This document shows, piece after piece, positions 36,003-45,869 of a DNA stretch of 64,000 bases (position 1 is its first letter; each line of letters begins with the position of its first letter). This DNA comes from Methylophilus sp. Leaf416. GTDB taxonomy: Bacteria > Pseudomonadota > Gammaproteobacteria > Burkholderiales > Methylophilaceae. The stretch spans positions 62,001-126,000 of the forward strand of contig NZ_LMQS01000004.1 in the NCBI RefSeq assembly GCF_001424665.1. Direction: 5' to 3'. The position numbers and the translations under genes were made by a program. The notes beneath the pieces were generated by a model. The model searched no databases. It saw only the letters and a program-made list of their open reading frames with translations, and was not told the DNA's origin.

Positions 36003-38164
36003 TGAACAGCCAAACCATACTCGGCATTATGCAAAACGACATCATGGACTCCTTGCTCACTGCGCAACAGCAAAGGCTGCTGGATACGCTGCTGGATAAC
36101 CTGGATGGCATGATTTACCGTTGCCTGTATGACGACAGCTGGACCATGATCTATGTCAGCAAAGGCTGCGAGACGCTGACTGGCTATACACCGCCTCAGT
36201 TATTGCTCAATAAGGATATTTCTTATGAAAGCATGACGCATCCTGATGATCGTGACAGGGTGCGGATCACCATCGCCGAAGCCCTGGAAAAACGCGAACG
36301 ATTTCAACTGGAGTATCGTATTGTGCGGGCCAGCGGCGACTTCGTCTGGGTGGCTGAACGCGGTAGCGGTGTGTTTGACGAGGATGGCGAGCCGGTCGCG
36401 CTAGAAGGCATTATCCAGGATATCAGCAGTCGCAAAAGGATTGAACAGGCGCTATTCAGCACCGAGCAAAAATACCGCTCCATGTTTGATAATTCAACAT
36501 TGGGCATGTTCCAGACTACAGAATCCGGCACTTACCTGAATGCCAACCAGGCATTGGCCAACCTGTATGGATACGCATCTGCCGCCGACCTGATCAGCGA
36601 CCTCAACAATATCAGTACCCAGCTTTATGTTGCTGAAAGCCGCCGTAGTGAATTCACTCAGGCCATCAGCACTTATGGCCGCGTGCAAAACTTTGAATCC
36701 GAGGTTTACCGGCACAACGGCGAAGCGATCTGGATCTCAGAGAATGCACACGCGGTGTATGACACCGTTGGCAATATCCTGTATTACGAAGGTACAGTAG
36801 AAGACATTACTGACCGCAGAAACCATGAACAGCAAATTCACCAGTTAGCCGTCACCGACAAATTGACTGGCTTGCTCAATCGCCATGCCTTCAGCGGCAA
36901 ACTCGCCAGCCTGATTGCCGAAGCCGATAAAATGCAACGCAAAATCGCGATTGCATTTATTGACCTCGACCACTTCAAGCTGATTAACGACACCCTCGGA
37001 CATCGCGCCGGCGATAAAATGCTGGAAAATGTTGCGCAACGGCTGATACAGAGCACGCGTCCCAGCGACGCGATCGTGCGTTTTGGTGGTGATGAATTTG
37101 TCATGCTTTACCCCGGTTTACGTGATGGCGAAGATGCCGAGCCATTACTGGCCCGTGTCATGGAAGCGATCTCGCTGCCAATTGAAATTGGCGACTACGT
37201 GTTTAACATGACATGCAGTGTCGGCGTCAGTATTTACCCCGACCATGCCAAAGATATCGACACCCTGCTCAGTTGCGCAGACTCGGCACTCTACAGCGCC
37301 AAAAATGCCGGCAAAAATAAAGTGCAGATGTTCAGCGGCACCCTGGCGCAACAGCTTGGTGAACGCAACGAAATTGAATATGGTCTCGGCCATGCTTTGC
37401 AGCGCGGTGAACTGATGCTGTATTACCAGCCACAACTCAATATGCAGCATGGCAATATCAGTGCCCTGGAAGCGTTAATCCGCTGGCAGCATCCTGAAAA
37501 GGGATTGATCCCGCCAGACGAATTCATCCCGGTAGCGGAAGAAACCGGGCACATTTTTGCGATTGGTGAATGGGTGCTGCAAACCGCCTGCCAGAAAATT
37601 AAATCCATGCAGACTGAATGGGGCTACCTGGTCCCTATCGCAGTGAATGTATCTCCGATACAGTTCTTGCGTGGTAACCTGGTCGAAACTGTGCAAAGAG
37701 TGTTACGTCAGGAAAGGGTACCGCCACACTTATTGACGCTTGAAGTCACAGAAAATGCAAGATTCAAAGATGAAGCCATGTTTACGCGTACGCTTGAGCA
37801 GTTAAAACGATTGGGTGTATGTATCGCGATTGATGATTTTGGCATTGGCTATTCCAACATGGCATACCTCAAAAACTATCCGATTGATGAACTGAAAATC
37901 GACAAAGCTTTTGTGCAAGACCTTGAGCAAAGCGTGACCAACGGCAATATTCTGCTGGCGCTGATTAACCTAGGTAAAAGCTTGCATAAATCGGTCACCG
38001 CAGAAGGGATAGAAACAGAATACCAGCACCGGTTTCTGCTACATAGCGGCTGCGATGTCGGGCAAGGTTATTATTACAGCCGACCGTTATCGGAAGAGGC
38101 TTTGACAGAGTTTATGCGGGAGCAACAGCCGAAGTTTGATCATATGCAGAGAGTGGCCAGGTAA
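36002..38164 (+). CDS. PAS-PAS-GGDEF-EAL c-di-GMP enzyme
   Basis: The ATG at 36002 overlaps the TGA of the upstream CheW-sensor gene, giving 720 residues. Two PAS domains lie at about 28-150 and 155-280 (MIYVSKGCETLTGY; MFDNSTLGMFQTTESG). GGDEF follows with an intact GGDEF at 362-366 preceded by the inhibitory site RPSD. An EAL domain follows with EAL at 490-492 (ALEALIRWQHP) and DDFGIGYSNMAYL. Both catalytic halves look intact, so it may make and break c-di-GMP depending on the signal. There are no membrane spans, so it is cytoplasmic. Confidence 0.94.
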   Translation: MNSQTILGIMQNDIMDSLLTAQQQRLLDTLLDNLDGMIYRCLYDDSWTMIYVSKGCETLTGYTPPQLLLNKDISYESMTHPDDRDRVRITIAEALEKRERFQLEYRIVRASGDFVWVAERGSGVFDEDGEPVALEGIIQDISSRKRIEQALFSTEQKYRSMFDNSTLGMFQTTESGTYLNANQALANLYGYASAADLISDLNNISTQLYVAESRRSEFTQAISTYGRVQNFESEVYRHNGEAIWISENAHAVYDTVGNILYYEGTVEDITDRRNHEQQIHQLAVTDKLTGLLNRHAFSGKLASLIAEADKMQRKIAIAFIDLDHFKLINDTLGHRAGDKMLENVAQRLIQSTRPSDAIVRFGGDEFVMLYPGLRDGEDAEPLLARVMEAISLPIEIGDYVFNMTCSVGVSIYPDHAKDIDTLLSCADSALYSAKNAGKNKVQMFSGTLAQQLGERNEIEYGLGHALQRGELMLYYQPQLNMQHGNISALEALIRWQHPEKGLIPPDEFIPVAEETGHIFAIGEWVLQTACQKIKSMQTEWGYLVPIAVNVSPIQFLRGNLVETVQRVLRQERVPPHLLTLEVTENARFKDEAMFTRTLEQLKRLGVCIAIDDFGIGYSNMAYLKNYPIDELKIDKAFVQDLEQSVTNGNILLALINLGKSLHKSVTAEGIETEYQHRFLLHSGCDVGQGYYYSRPLSEEALTEFMREQQPKFDHMQRVAR

Positions 38165-38305
38165 AACTGGCTATTATTTTGTATCGCTGCCATCACGCGA
38201 GTTTCGCACCACTTTCAGTGTGCGTTTGTAAAGCTTACTTAGTCAAAATACAGGGCAGACTGTCAAAGGATCTAAACACCTTTCGTTATTCTGGCAGAGG
38301 TATAG

Positions 38306-38333
38306 GGGTTCATAGAGCATGCTCTATAAAACC
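38306..38333. repeat. Perfect 16-bp palindrome in the gap after the GGDEF-EAL gene
   Basis: ATAGAGCATGCTCTAT (38312-38327) is its own reverse complement and is flanked by GGxTT/AAxCC, extending the dyad. It lies in a 291-bp AT-rich gap between convergent genes. There is no T-run, so it is not a standard terminator; it may be an operator or a cruciform site. Confidence 0.6.
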
Positions 38334-38455
38334 TATTACCTAACTAGTCAGCCATTTCAAAACTTTAACCTTTGCATGAAAGAGAGATTTAGATTTAGTT
38401 TTGTTATTGCCATCAGAACGACTAAGCAATGCTAGCTAGCCTTTAATATTACGAA

Positions 38456-39688
38456 CTAAGCCGTTGTTTGTTCTAATTCTATCTCTGGCAGAGCTTCGTT
38501 TTTAATGGCTGCCTCAAATGCGGTCAAACGTTTATAAATAGATAGCAACTCAACAATGGTTGTCCATGAATTCACCAGATACTGGAACGAACTGCTTACC
38601 TGGTTGAATGCGTTAAGTATCTGCTGCATTATGCCAAAAGTAATTTTTCCGACAGCAATTGTAGGAACTAAAATAAGAAAAACAAAGATATTATCTGCTT
38701 GAATATATAACATTCTTGCAACGTTAAAATACATATAGTGAAAGTACAATCTAAAATAGTTATTTCTCACGTCAGAAAACAATTCTTTCAGTGTCATTGG
38801 TTGGGCACGTTGCTCATCATCTTCACCATAAACCAGCTCTTTGCGGTATGCGGCCTCCACTCTTTGATTTTTAAATTCAAGACCGGGCAATTTGATTCCA
38901 ACTAATGCTAATAAAAAAGTACCAAACAAAGACCATGCAACCGCCGCCATGAATAAAGGATAAGGTATAACACCTACTAATGGCAGTTCTGTAACGTACT
39001 TTGAAAGACTCCACAAAATGGGGAGAAATGCAAAGAGGGTCATTATCGCATCTACAAATGAGACGCCTAAAGTCTCCATCGTTGTTGCAAATCGCATAGT
39101 ATCCTCTTGAACGCGTTGAGAAGCTCCCTCAATCTCGCGTACTTGGGACCAATGAGCTGTGTAAAAGTCATTCATAGCTGTTCGCCAGCGAAAAATGTAG
39201 TGACTGACCACAAAGCGCGTGATCACATAAATAAAAATTGCAACGAAAGCGATTTCTGCGAATTTCAACATTAACAGGTAAAGCTCACTTGCTGGAACTT
39301 TCGCCTGTCCAGAAAGTGCTTTTTGAACAAGATCAAAAAATGGTCTTCGCCAATTATTAATTGCAACAGTCACCTGTACTGAATAGTATGTTGAAAACAG
39401 AATAAACGCAGAACCGACTATCGACCACCATTGCCAGCGGCTAGGTTTCAGCGTAAACCAGAGTAAAGCAAATATGGTGACACTAAGCGCGTAAAAGATA
39501 TAAAAGAGCTTGAAAGAATCGGTGACAAAATGCCCAAGGCCAATGATTGGCTCTTTTTCAGTCATATCCAGGCCAACAGCGGTGCCAATCGCGGTGGAAA
39601 ACTCGAACCATACTCCGCAGCAAATCACTGACCATAAAATGACAGAAGGCCAGAACCAGCGGGAATCAGGGAAAAAGGATTTGAACAT
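38456..39688 (-). CDS. SbmA/BacA-type peptide transporter
   Basis: The 410 residues match SbmA in length (406 in E. coli) and pattern: FFPDSRWFWPSVILWS at the start, six to eight membrane spans, WRTAMNDFYTAHW, IEGASQRVQEDTMRF and FNQVSSSFQYLVNSWTTIVEL in parts. SbmA is a proton-driven inner-membrane importer of peptides such as microcins and proline-rich antimicrobials. There is no ATPase domain, as in SbmA proper. The gene and the gap beside it look more AT-rich than the surroundings, with many ATA, AGA and TTA codons, suggesting horizontal gain. Confidence 0.92.
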   Translation of the reverse strand: MFKSFFPDSRWFWPSVILWSVICCGVWFEFSTAIGTAVGLDMTEKEPIIGLGHFVTDSFKLFYIFYALSVTIFALLWFTLKPSRWQWWSIVGSAFILFSTYYSVQVTVAINNWRRPFFDLVQKALSGQAKVPASELYLLMLKFAEIAFVAIFIYVITRFVVSHYIFRWRTAMNDFYTAHWSQVREIEGASQRVQEDTMRFATTMETLGVSFVDAIMTLFAFLPILWSLSKYVTELPLVGVIPYPLFMAAVAWSLFGTFLLALVGIKLPGLEFKNQRVEAAYRKELVYGEDDEQRAQPMTLKELFSDVRNNYFRLYFHYMYFNVARMLYIQADNIFVFLILVPTIAVGKITFGIMQQILNAFNQVSSSFQYLVNSWTTIVELLSIYKRLTAFEAAIKNEALPEIELEQTTA

Positions 39689-39787
39689 GGTGTTTTCTTT
39701 ATGGATTTTTTGCCAGTGTATTGCCTCTGACAGTTAGCCGCAAGAAGAATGACTTTCAAAAGCTTTTATAACAAACACTGACAAGAA

Positions 39788-39810
39788 AAAAGCCTCACAA
39801 GGAGGCTTTT
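39788..39810. terminator. Rho-independent terminator
   Basis: The 9-bp stem AAAAGCCTC/GAGGCTTTT with a 5-nt loop lies downstream of the small secreted-protein gene (39836-40183, minus) and before sbmA. Confidence 0.85.
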
Positions 39811-39835
39811 GGAGGATCAATTTAATTCACTTTTG

Positions 39836-40183
39836 CTAGCTACGATATCCGCGGAAGCAACAATCAACCGGCGCTGATTTTGCCTTCACCAACTGTATGC
39901 GAGGTGTTTTTGCGTTTGCGTGACGGGTATTGTGCATACGTTTTTTGGCCACTGCAGGTTTTTTTTCAACCTGAGTCTCGATGGCCTCATTTTGGCTGGT
40001 ATCGGCAACCTTCATCAAGCCATCGGCTTGTACACTACCGGTACGGCTAGGTTGATCGCCAATCACTTTTTGCGGTTTTTCATTTATTTCTGCCGGTGCG
40101 TGGCCTTCAAACGTCATCATGATCACGGCCAGAACGTTGGCAAAAATCATCTTCGGAACCATATAGGATTTTGAATTGTGCAT
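39836..40183 (-). CDS. Small basic secreted protein, unknown
   Basis: The 115 residues start MHNSKSYMVPKMIFANVL, a likely signal peptide ending near HAPA. The mature part is hydrophilic and turns strongly basic (VEKKPAVAKKRMHNTRHANAK). It ends DCCFRGYRS with two adjacent Cys. I do not recognise a family. A terminator follows the stop. The protein may be low in structure and act in the periplasm, but nothing more can be said. Confidence 0.6.
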   Translation of the reverse strand: MHNSKSYMVPKMIFANVLAVIMMTFEGHAPAEINEKPQKVIGDQPSRTGSVQADGLMKVADTSQNEAIETQVEKKPAVAKKRMHNTRHANAKTPRIQLVKAKSAPVDCCFRGYRS

Positions 40184-40389
40184 CTTGAATAACTCTTATT
40201 TATTACTTGAAGTGAAATGGTAGAGGGGCATAGTTGTAGTCTTAAGAAGGATAAGTCCGATTTGCCTGTAAGAATTCCCTTACACTGCACTGAGAATTCA
40301 CAATTTAATACGCACCAGCAAAACGTTTACTAAATAAAGTAGTCATAGCAACACTTACAGGTAGCATTCATCGGATAACGGGGACTTGC

Positions 40390-41412
40390 ATGAAACCAAT
40401 CATGGCGCTTTTTTGTTTGACTATCGGCTTGAATATTAACGGTGCGCAAGCCCAGCCGGATATAGTGGATACACTGGAGTTAGGACACTCCATCGTGATG
40501 GTCACTACCGATATGCCGGGTGGGTCTAATGGCCGTGGTTCAGGTGTGGTGGTAAGCCCTGAATATGTCGCCACCAATTGCCATGTGATTGCCAATAGCA
40601 ATGGTGCCAATATCGCCAAATTTCGGGATGGTTATCAGCCGACCGGATTGAAAGCCAATTGGCGTCGTGATTTATGTCTGCTCAAATTTACTCCGCTCCC
40701 TTTCAAACCGGTGCCAATGCGCGAGAGCAAAACGCTTAAATATGAAGAAGAAGTATTTACCTTAAGTTTCCCCGCTGGTTCGCCGGTGCCGCAACCTTCT
40801 TACGGGACGATCAAAGGTATTTACCCTTATGATGGCAGCCAGATTGTGCGTTCGAGTGCCTCTTTTGCGATGGGCTCCAGCGGTGGTGCCCTGTTTGACC
40901 AGAATTTCAATTTAATCGGCCTGACCACGTTCAAAAGCCCTGGTCATCACGCCTTTTTCTATAGCTTACCGGTAGAGTGGATTAAAGAGTTGATGGAAAC
41001 GCCGGATGTAATGTCATTGAAAACGATGGAAGTACCTTTCTGGGCATTGCCTATGGCAGAAAGGCCTTTTTTCATGCAAGTGGTGATTCCTTACCAGAAT
41101 GAGGAATGGGCAAACTTAAAAACCATTGCCAGCCAGTGGACCATAAAAGAACCGGAATCGGCAGATGCCTGGTATTTTTTAGGACTGGCTGAAGAAGGGT
41201 TATTGGAGCTGGCACAAGCCGAAAAAGATTTCAAAAAAGCCTATGCCATCAATGCGCGCGACCTGGATGCCATGCTGGCATTGTCGCGAATTGCCTTTGT
41301 GCAGAAAAACCTCAACGCGCTGGAGTTATTGCAACCTGCTGTCTCGTCACTGGACCAGGCGCAGGGTGAGCTGATTGCACAGCAAATCACAAAGCTCAAG
41401 CAAACCAATTAA
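40390..41412 (+). CDS. Secreted trypsin-like serine protease with a C-terminal TPR-like region (paralogue 2)
   Basis: The 340 residues have a signal peptide (1-21, cleavage AQA/QP) and a catalytic triad of H65 (TNCHVI), D94 (RRDLCLL) and S164 (GSSGGAL). The paired Cys64 and Cys96 are in the same positions as in the protein at 9479-10486. The tail (about 240-335) has TPR-like repeats (AWYFLGLAEEGLLELAQAEKDF). Clear colinear identity with that protein (GSGVVV, LKYE..VFT, SSGGALFD, PVEW) makes them paralogues 30 kb apart. There is no PDZ domain. Expected location is the periplasm or outside. Confidence 0.87.
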   Translation: MKPIMALFCLTIGLNINGAQAQPDIVDTLELGHSIVMVTTDMPGGSNGRGSGVVVSPEYVATNCHVIANSNGANIAKFRDGYQPTGLKANWRRDLCLLKFTPLPFKPVPMRESKTLKYEEEVFTLSFPAGSPVPQPSYGTIKGIYPYDGSQIVRSSASFAMGSSGGALFDQNFNLIGLTTFKSPGHHAFFYSLPVEWIKELMETPDVMSLKTMEVPFWALPMAERPFFMQVVIPYQNEEWANLKTIASQWTIKEPESADAWYFLGLAEEGLLELAQAEKDFKKAYAINARDLDAMLALSRIAFVQKNLNALELLQPAVSSLDQAQGELIAQQITKLKQTN

Positions 41413-41497
41413 CAAGCACTTTCATTCTTACGCCATGTAAAACAGCATTCTTATCTAGTGGCTCCCATCCCATGGCCAACAATGGTAAGGTTTAATA

Positions 41498-42118
41498 ATG
41501 GATAAGAAAGATACGACTGAAGCTGCCGCTCATTCCGGCATGGTGGGCATTTTGCTGGCCGCTGGTTTTTCGCGCCGGTTTGGTGAGCACGATAAATTAC
41601 TGCATAAACTCAATAACGGACTAACAGTGGCTGAAGCTTCTGCACAGGCGCTGCTGCAAGCGTTACCGCATTCGGTTGCAGTAGTGCGCGAGGAAAATCT
41701 GGCTTTGCAAAGCATGTTGGCGGCACTTGGTTATCATGTAGCACCGAGCAAGCATCAAAATGCAGAAATGGCTGATAATCTTAAACTTGGGATACTCAGC
41801 GCAGACTCCAAATTCACTCAGGCCTCGGGCTTTGTCATCGCACTGGCCGATATGCCTTTTATCCAGCCACACACCATCACAAAAATTGCGAATCTATTAG
41901 CGACAGCCGCCATTGTGCAGCCCGTTTTCAATGGTAAAGCAGGACATCCGGTAGGTTTCTCGCCGAGGTTTAAGAATGAATTGCTGGCGATTCAAGGCGA
42001 TCAGGGCGCACGAGAAATTCTGCGTGCCCATCAAAATGAGATAGTGTTACTGGCTTGTGACGATGAAGGCATTTTGCGCGACATAGATACCCTGGCTGAT
42101 CTGCCTGGTCAGGCTTGA
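41498..42118 (+). CDS. MocA/MobA-like nucleotidyltransferase
   Basis: The 206 residues have the NTP-transferase signature GILLAAGFSRRFGEHDKLL near residue 17, LADMPFIQP (metal-binding Asp) and GKAGHPVGFSPRF. This matches the MocA family, which adds CMP to molybdopterin for enzymes of the xanthine dehydrogenase type. It lies convergent to an XdhC-IorB-IorA operon that needs this cofactor form, which supports the role. MobA-like or other sugar-nucleotide roles are less likely. Confidence 0.88.
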   Translation: MDKKDTTEAAAHSGMVGILLAAGFSRRFGEHDKLLHKLNNGLTVAEASAQALLQALPHSVAVVREENLALQSMLAALGYHVAPSKHQNAEMADNLKLGILSADSKFTQASGFVIALADMPFIQPHTITKIANLLATAAIVQPVFNGKAGHPVGFSPRFKNELLAIQGDQGAREILRAHQNEIVLLACDDEGILRDIDTLADLPGQA

Positions 42119-42143
42119 ATGATAAACCTTCAAGCGACTGAAT

Positions 42144-43127
42144 TCAGGCAACCGCGCGACTAATATCTACAGCCTGAATACCTGCCTGCTGTACCTGCGA
42201 GCGTTCCTGAATCAACTCGGCCAAAATAGATACCGCGATTTCAGCAGGTGTACGACTGCCAATACGCAGACCAACCGGACCGTGCAGACGGTTGACTTCC
42301 TGCTCACTTAAATCAAACGTACGCAGACGCTGTTTACGTTTTTCCTGGTTTTTTAACGAGCCCAAAGCACCAATATAAAATGCTTCAGATTTGAGTGCCT
42401 CCAATAACGCCATATCGTCCAGTTTCGGGTCATGCGTTACAGCAACAATCGCGGTATGCGGGTCTGGGGAGATTTCCAGCACCACATCATCCGGCATACC
42501 CGGCAACCAGTCAGCGCCTTCTACATGCCATTCGTCGCGCATTTCTTCACGCGGATCACAGATCATGACGTGAAAATCCAGCGCCTGTGCCATGGCGGCC
42601 AGTACCGAGCCAAGCTGGTTTGCGCCAATAATCAGTAAGCGCCATTGCGGGCCAAAATAGCTATGGAACCAATCATTTTCCAGGCGTGGTTGCCCTTCAG
42701 GCAATACGTATGCGTGACGGATTTCACCGGTTGGCAAATGGACAGAGCGTTTGAGCAATCGCCGTTGCGCCAGGCTTTCCAGCATAGGCGTTAATTGTGA
42801 GGCATCATTAAGAGGTTCAGAAAAAATCTTGATCTGGCCGCCACAGGGAATACCGAACCGTTGCGCCTCGGCCTGATTAACGCCGTATTCCATGATCGCT
42901 GGCTGTACAGGTAGCTCTTGATGCTTGGCCTTATCGGCTAAATCATCTTCGATACAACCGCCGGACACCGAACCGACCAGATGGCCGTCTTGACGCACTA
43001 CCAGGATAGCGCCTGGCAACCTGGGGGCAGACCCCCAGGTTTGAATCACAGTGAACAAATGCGCACGATATCCCTGTTGCAACCAGTCTCTGGCGCGTTG
43101 CAGCACTTCCTGATCAGAAGATTGCAT
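42144..43127 (-). CDS. XdhC/CoxF family molybdenum-hydroxylase maturation protein
   Basis: The 327 residues include GSAPRLPGAILVVRQDGHLVGSVSGGCIEDDL in parts (the XdhC N-terminal domain), a Rossmann region LLIIGANQLGSVLAAMAQAL, and VTHDPKLDDMALLEALKSEAFYIGALGS. XdhC binds molybdenum cofactor, helps its sulfuration and inserts it into the enzyme. Its start overlaps the last base of the large-subunit gene, so it is cotranscribed with iorB-iorA-type genes. Confidence 0.92.
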   Translation of the reverse strand: MQSSDQEVLQRARDWLQQGYRAHLFTVIQTWGSAPRLPGAILVVRQDGHLVGSVSGGCIEDDLADKAKHQELPVQPAIMEYGVNQAEAQRFGIPCGGQIKIFSEPLNDASQLTPMLESLAQRRLLKRSVHLPTGEIRHAYVLPEGQPRLENDWFHSYFGPQWRLLIIGANQLGSVLAAMAQALDFHVMICDPREEMRDEWHVEGADWLPGMPDDVVLEISPDPHTAIVAVTHDPKLDDMALLEALKSEAFYIGALGSLKNQEKRKQRLRTFDLSEQEVNRLHGPVGLRIGSRTPAEIAVSILAELIQERSQVQQAGIQAVDISRAVA

Positions 43128-45289
43128 TATGCTAACTGATCCCCAATTGGCAGGCGGCGTATGCGTTTGCCGGTCGCTGCAAACACGGCATTAGCCACCG
43201 CAGGCGCCAGTGGTGGCACGCCAGGCTCGCCTACGCCCCCCATTTTCTCGTTACTTTTCACGATATGCACTTCTACTCTGGGCATATCTTTCATGCGCAA
43301 TACCTGATAATCATGGAAGTTGGATTGCGCCACATTGCCGTCCTTGAAACTGATTTCGCTGGTCAAGGCAGCGCCCAGCGCATAGGCAACTGACGATTCC
43401 ATCTGTGCTTGCACACCATCAGGATTGACTGCCAAGCCACAATCGATAGCCACTACGACGCGATGTACTTTGACTTCGCCTTCTTTAACGGAGACTTCCG
43501 CTACTTGTGCGACATAGCTGCCGAAGGATTCGTGCACAGCGATACCGCGGAACACGCCGGCAGGTAATGGCTTGCCCCAGCTGGCCTTATCTGCTGCCAG
43601 ATTGAGGGCCGCCAGGTGACGCGGATGATCTTTCAATAACTGGCGACGGTAGGCAAGCGGATCCTGTTTAGCCGCGTGCGCCAGCTCGTCGATCAGGCTT
43701 TCCATCACGAAACCGGAATGGCTATGGCCGACCGAGCGCCACCACAATACCGGGATATCACTTTGTACGGAATGCAGGTGCACCTGGTGATTTGCAGTGC
43801 CTTTCACATAAGGAGAATCGGCAATGCCTTCTACCGAAGTCGCATCAATACCATCCTTGATCATGACACCCTCAAACGGGGTGCCTTTGATAATGGATTG
43901 GCCCACCAGTGTGTGCTGCCATGCCAATGGCTTGCCCTGTTTATCCAGCGCAATACTGGCGCGGTGCAGGAACATCGGGCGGTAAAAACCACCCTTGATA
44001 TCATCTTCACGGCTCCAAACGGTTTTCACCGGCATATTCGCTGCCTTGGCAACTTCCACTGCTTCAGAAACAAAGTCTGCACGCGGATTGGCCCGACGGC
44101 CAAAGCCGCCACCGAGGAATTGCGTGTGGATTTTCACCTGTTCAGGTTTCAGGCCCAGGATTTTGGCTGCTGAGGCCTGGTCAGTGGTTTGCATCTGCGT
44201 ACCGGTCCAGATTTCGCAACCATCCCCTGAGATTTTCACTGCACAATTGAGTGGCTCCATAGGCGCATGCGAAAGGAACGGCAGCACGTATTCGGCGCTC
44301 ACGGTTTGCGTAGCCTTTTTGCTGGCACTGGCAATATCCCCGGCCTTGGCCGCCTGTGTGCCAGGCTTCTGTGCCAATGCCTGATATTGCTTGAGCAATT
44401 GTGCAGTATCCGGCCGTTCGTGCGCCGCTTCATCCCACACCAGTTTCAGTGCTTCACGGCCCTGTTTGGCAGCCCAGTAGTTTTCGGCAATCACTGCAGC
44501 GCCAGTCGGCACTTGTACCACTTTAATGACGCCAGGGATTTTGCGGGTAGCACTGTCATCATAAGATTTGAGTTTGGTGCCAAACACTGGCGCACGCGCG
44601 ACCATGGCGATTTTCAAACCATCAAACTGCACATCCTGGCCGAACTTGGCGGTGCCGTTAATTTTGTCGGCACTATCCAGACGCTTGGTCGGTTTGCCAA
44701 TATATTTCCATTGCTCCGGCTTTTTCAGTGTGACATTTTTCGGTGTTTCCAGCTGGCTGGCAGTTTCTACCAATTGACCATAGCTTAATTTCTGCGTGCC
44801 ATTGATAACATAGCCATTTTCAGTGCGCAAACCTTCAACCGGTACCTTCCATTGTTTGGCTGCTGCTTGCAGCAACAATGCGCGGGTTAGCGCGCCTGCC
44901 TGGCGGTAACGCTCAAACTCTGACCAGGTGGTAGAAGATCCCCCGGTAATCTGTATGCCATACGCGGTATGCACATAAGAAGGCGCAGCTGGTGCATGCT
45001 CAACCTTGATTTTGCTCCAGTCAGCGTCGAGTTCATCGGCGATCAGCATAGGCAATGTGGTCCAGATGCCCTGTCCCATTTCACTGTGTGCAAGCATGAC
45101 GGTAATACTATCGTCCTTGCCTATACGCAAAAAGGCATTTGGCGCCGGCAATGTCAGCGCCTCGGCGGCATTGGCCACACCCATAAAACGTTTCGCTTGC
45201 GGAATGCTGAAAGCCACCACCAGGCCACCCGCGACCAGGGCGGTATTTTTGATAAACCCACGGCGGGAGAGATTAATCATATCGTTCAT
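43127..45289 (-). CDS. Tat-exported molybdopterin-binding oxidoreductase, large subunit (IorB-like)
   Basis: The start is the ATG at 45289 with AAGGAG 7 nt upstream (720 residues). The N-terminus has a twin-arginine signal, [17 protein letters not shown]. The body shows [30 protein letters not shown], the cofactor-binding [17 protein letters not shown] and [17 protein letters not shown] near the end. This is the xanthine-dehydrogenase family molybdopterin subunit of the isoquinoline 1-oxidoreductase/aldehyde oxidase type. It should be folded with its cofactor in the cytoplasm and exported. The substrate cannot be told; aldehydes or N-heterocycles are typical. Confidence 0.92.
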   Translation of the reverse strand: MNDMINLSRRGFIKNTALVAGGLVVAFSIPQAKRFMGVANAAEALTLPAPNAFLRIGKDDSITVMLAHSEMGQGIWTTLPMLIADELDADWSKIKVEHAPAAPSYVHTAYGIQITGGSSTTWSEFERYRQAGALTRALLLQAAAKQWKVPVEGLRTENGYVINGTQKLSYGQLVETASQLETPKNVTLKKPEQWKYIGKPTKRLDSADKINGTAKFGQDVQFDGLKIAMVARAPVFGTKLKSYDDSATRKIPGVIKVVQVPTGAAVIAENYWAAKQGREALKLVWDEAAHERPDTAQLLKQYQALAQKPGTQAAKAGDIASASKKATQTVSAEYVLPFLSHAPMEPLNCAVKISGDGCEIWTGTQMQTTDQASAAKILGLKPEQVKIHTQFLGGGFGRRANPRADFVSEAVEVAKAANMPVKTVWSREDDIKGGFYRPMFLHRASIALDKQGKPLAWQHTLVGQSIIKGTPFEGVMIKDGIDATSVEGIADSPYVKGTANHQVHLHSVQSDIPVLWWRSVGHSHSGFVMESLIDELAHAAKQDPLAYRRQLLKDHPRHLAALNLAADKASWGKPLPAGVFRGIAVHESFGSYVAQVAEVSVKEGEVKVHRVVVAIDCGLAVNPDGVQAQMESSVAYALGAALTSEISFKDGNVAQSNFHDYQVLRMKDMPRVEVHIVKSNEKMGGVGEPGVPPLAPAVANAVFAATGKRIRRLPIGDQLA

Positions 45290-45300
45290 GTGTTCTCTCC

Positions 45301-45756
45301 TTAAGCCAGTTTTTCGGCAGCTTCGTGAATCGCTGCACGGATACGTTGATAAGTACCGCAACGGCAGATATTGCCGCTCATGGCGGCATCAATATCGGCA
45401 TCATTGGGTTTCGGGTTTTGCCTGAGCAATGAAGTAGCGGACATGATCTGGCCGGACTGGCAATATCCACATTGCACCACATCAATTTTCTGCCAGGCGG
45501 TCTGTACCGCCTTGCCCACTTTATCTTCCTGCATGGCTTCAATGGTAGTGATCTTTTTGCCAACAGCAGCGCTCACCGGGGTCACACATGACCGGATAGC
45601 CTGCCCATCCAGGTGTACAGTACAGGCCCCACACATTGCCATACCGCAACCAAATTTGGTGCCGGTCAGCCCGGCGACATCGCGAATAGCCCACAAGATA
45701 GGCATATCATCGCTGACTTTTAATTCTGTTTCTTTGCCATTGATATTGAGTTTCAT
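45301..45756 (-). CDS. [2Fe-2S] small subunit of the molybdenum hydroxylase (IorA-like)
   Basis: The 151 residues have the plant-type cluster ligands C37, C42, C45 and C57 (FGCGMAMCGACTVHLDG) and the second cluster set (CGYCQSGQIM and CRCGTYQRIR). There is no signal peptide of its own, so it would be carried through the Tat system with the large subunit. It is the first gene of the three-gene operon and lies 11 bp before the large subunit. A palindrome upstream at 45852-45869 may be the operator. Confidence 0.94.
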   Translation of the reverse strand: MKLNINGKETELKVSDDMPILWAIRDVAGLTGTKFGCGMAMCGACTVHLDGQAIRSCVTPVSAAVGKKITTIEAMQEDKVGKAVQTAWQKIDVVQCGYCQSGQIMSATSLLRQNPKPNDADIDAAMSGNICRCGTYQRIRAAIHEAAEKLA

Positions 45757-45851
45757 GAGGTAAGGTTCCTTGGTATCTGACTAAAGCCACAGAAATGCGG
45801 CTGGTGCGCGAAACCCTGCGGTGGGGTCTCATCCTTGTCAAAAACATCCTA

Positions 45852-45869
45852 ACATACATGAGTGTATGT
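45852..45869. promoter_or_regulatory. Inverted repeat upstream of the molybdenum-hydroxylase operon, candidate TetR-type operator
   Basis: ACATACA-TGAG-TGTATGT is a perfect 7-bp inverted repeat about 100 bp before the iorA-like start. It resembles the known E. coli AcrR operator in its ACATACA half-sites. No regulator gene is adjacent. Confidence 0.55.

Noticed and set aside
38456-39688. SbmA-like protein as a B12 importer
   Set aside because: B12 transport is known for the distant mycobacterial ABC-type BacA homologue, which has an ATPase domain; this protein has none and lies far from the cob genes.
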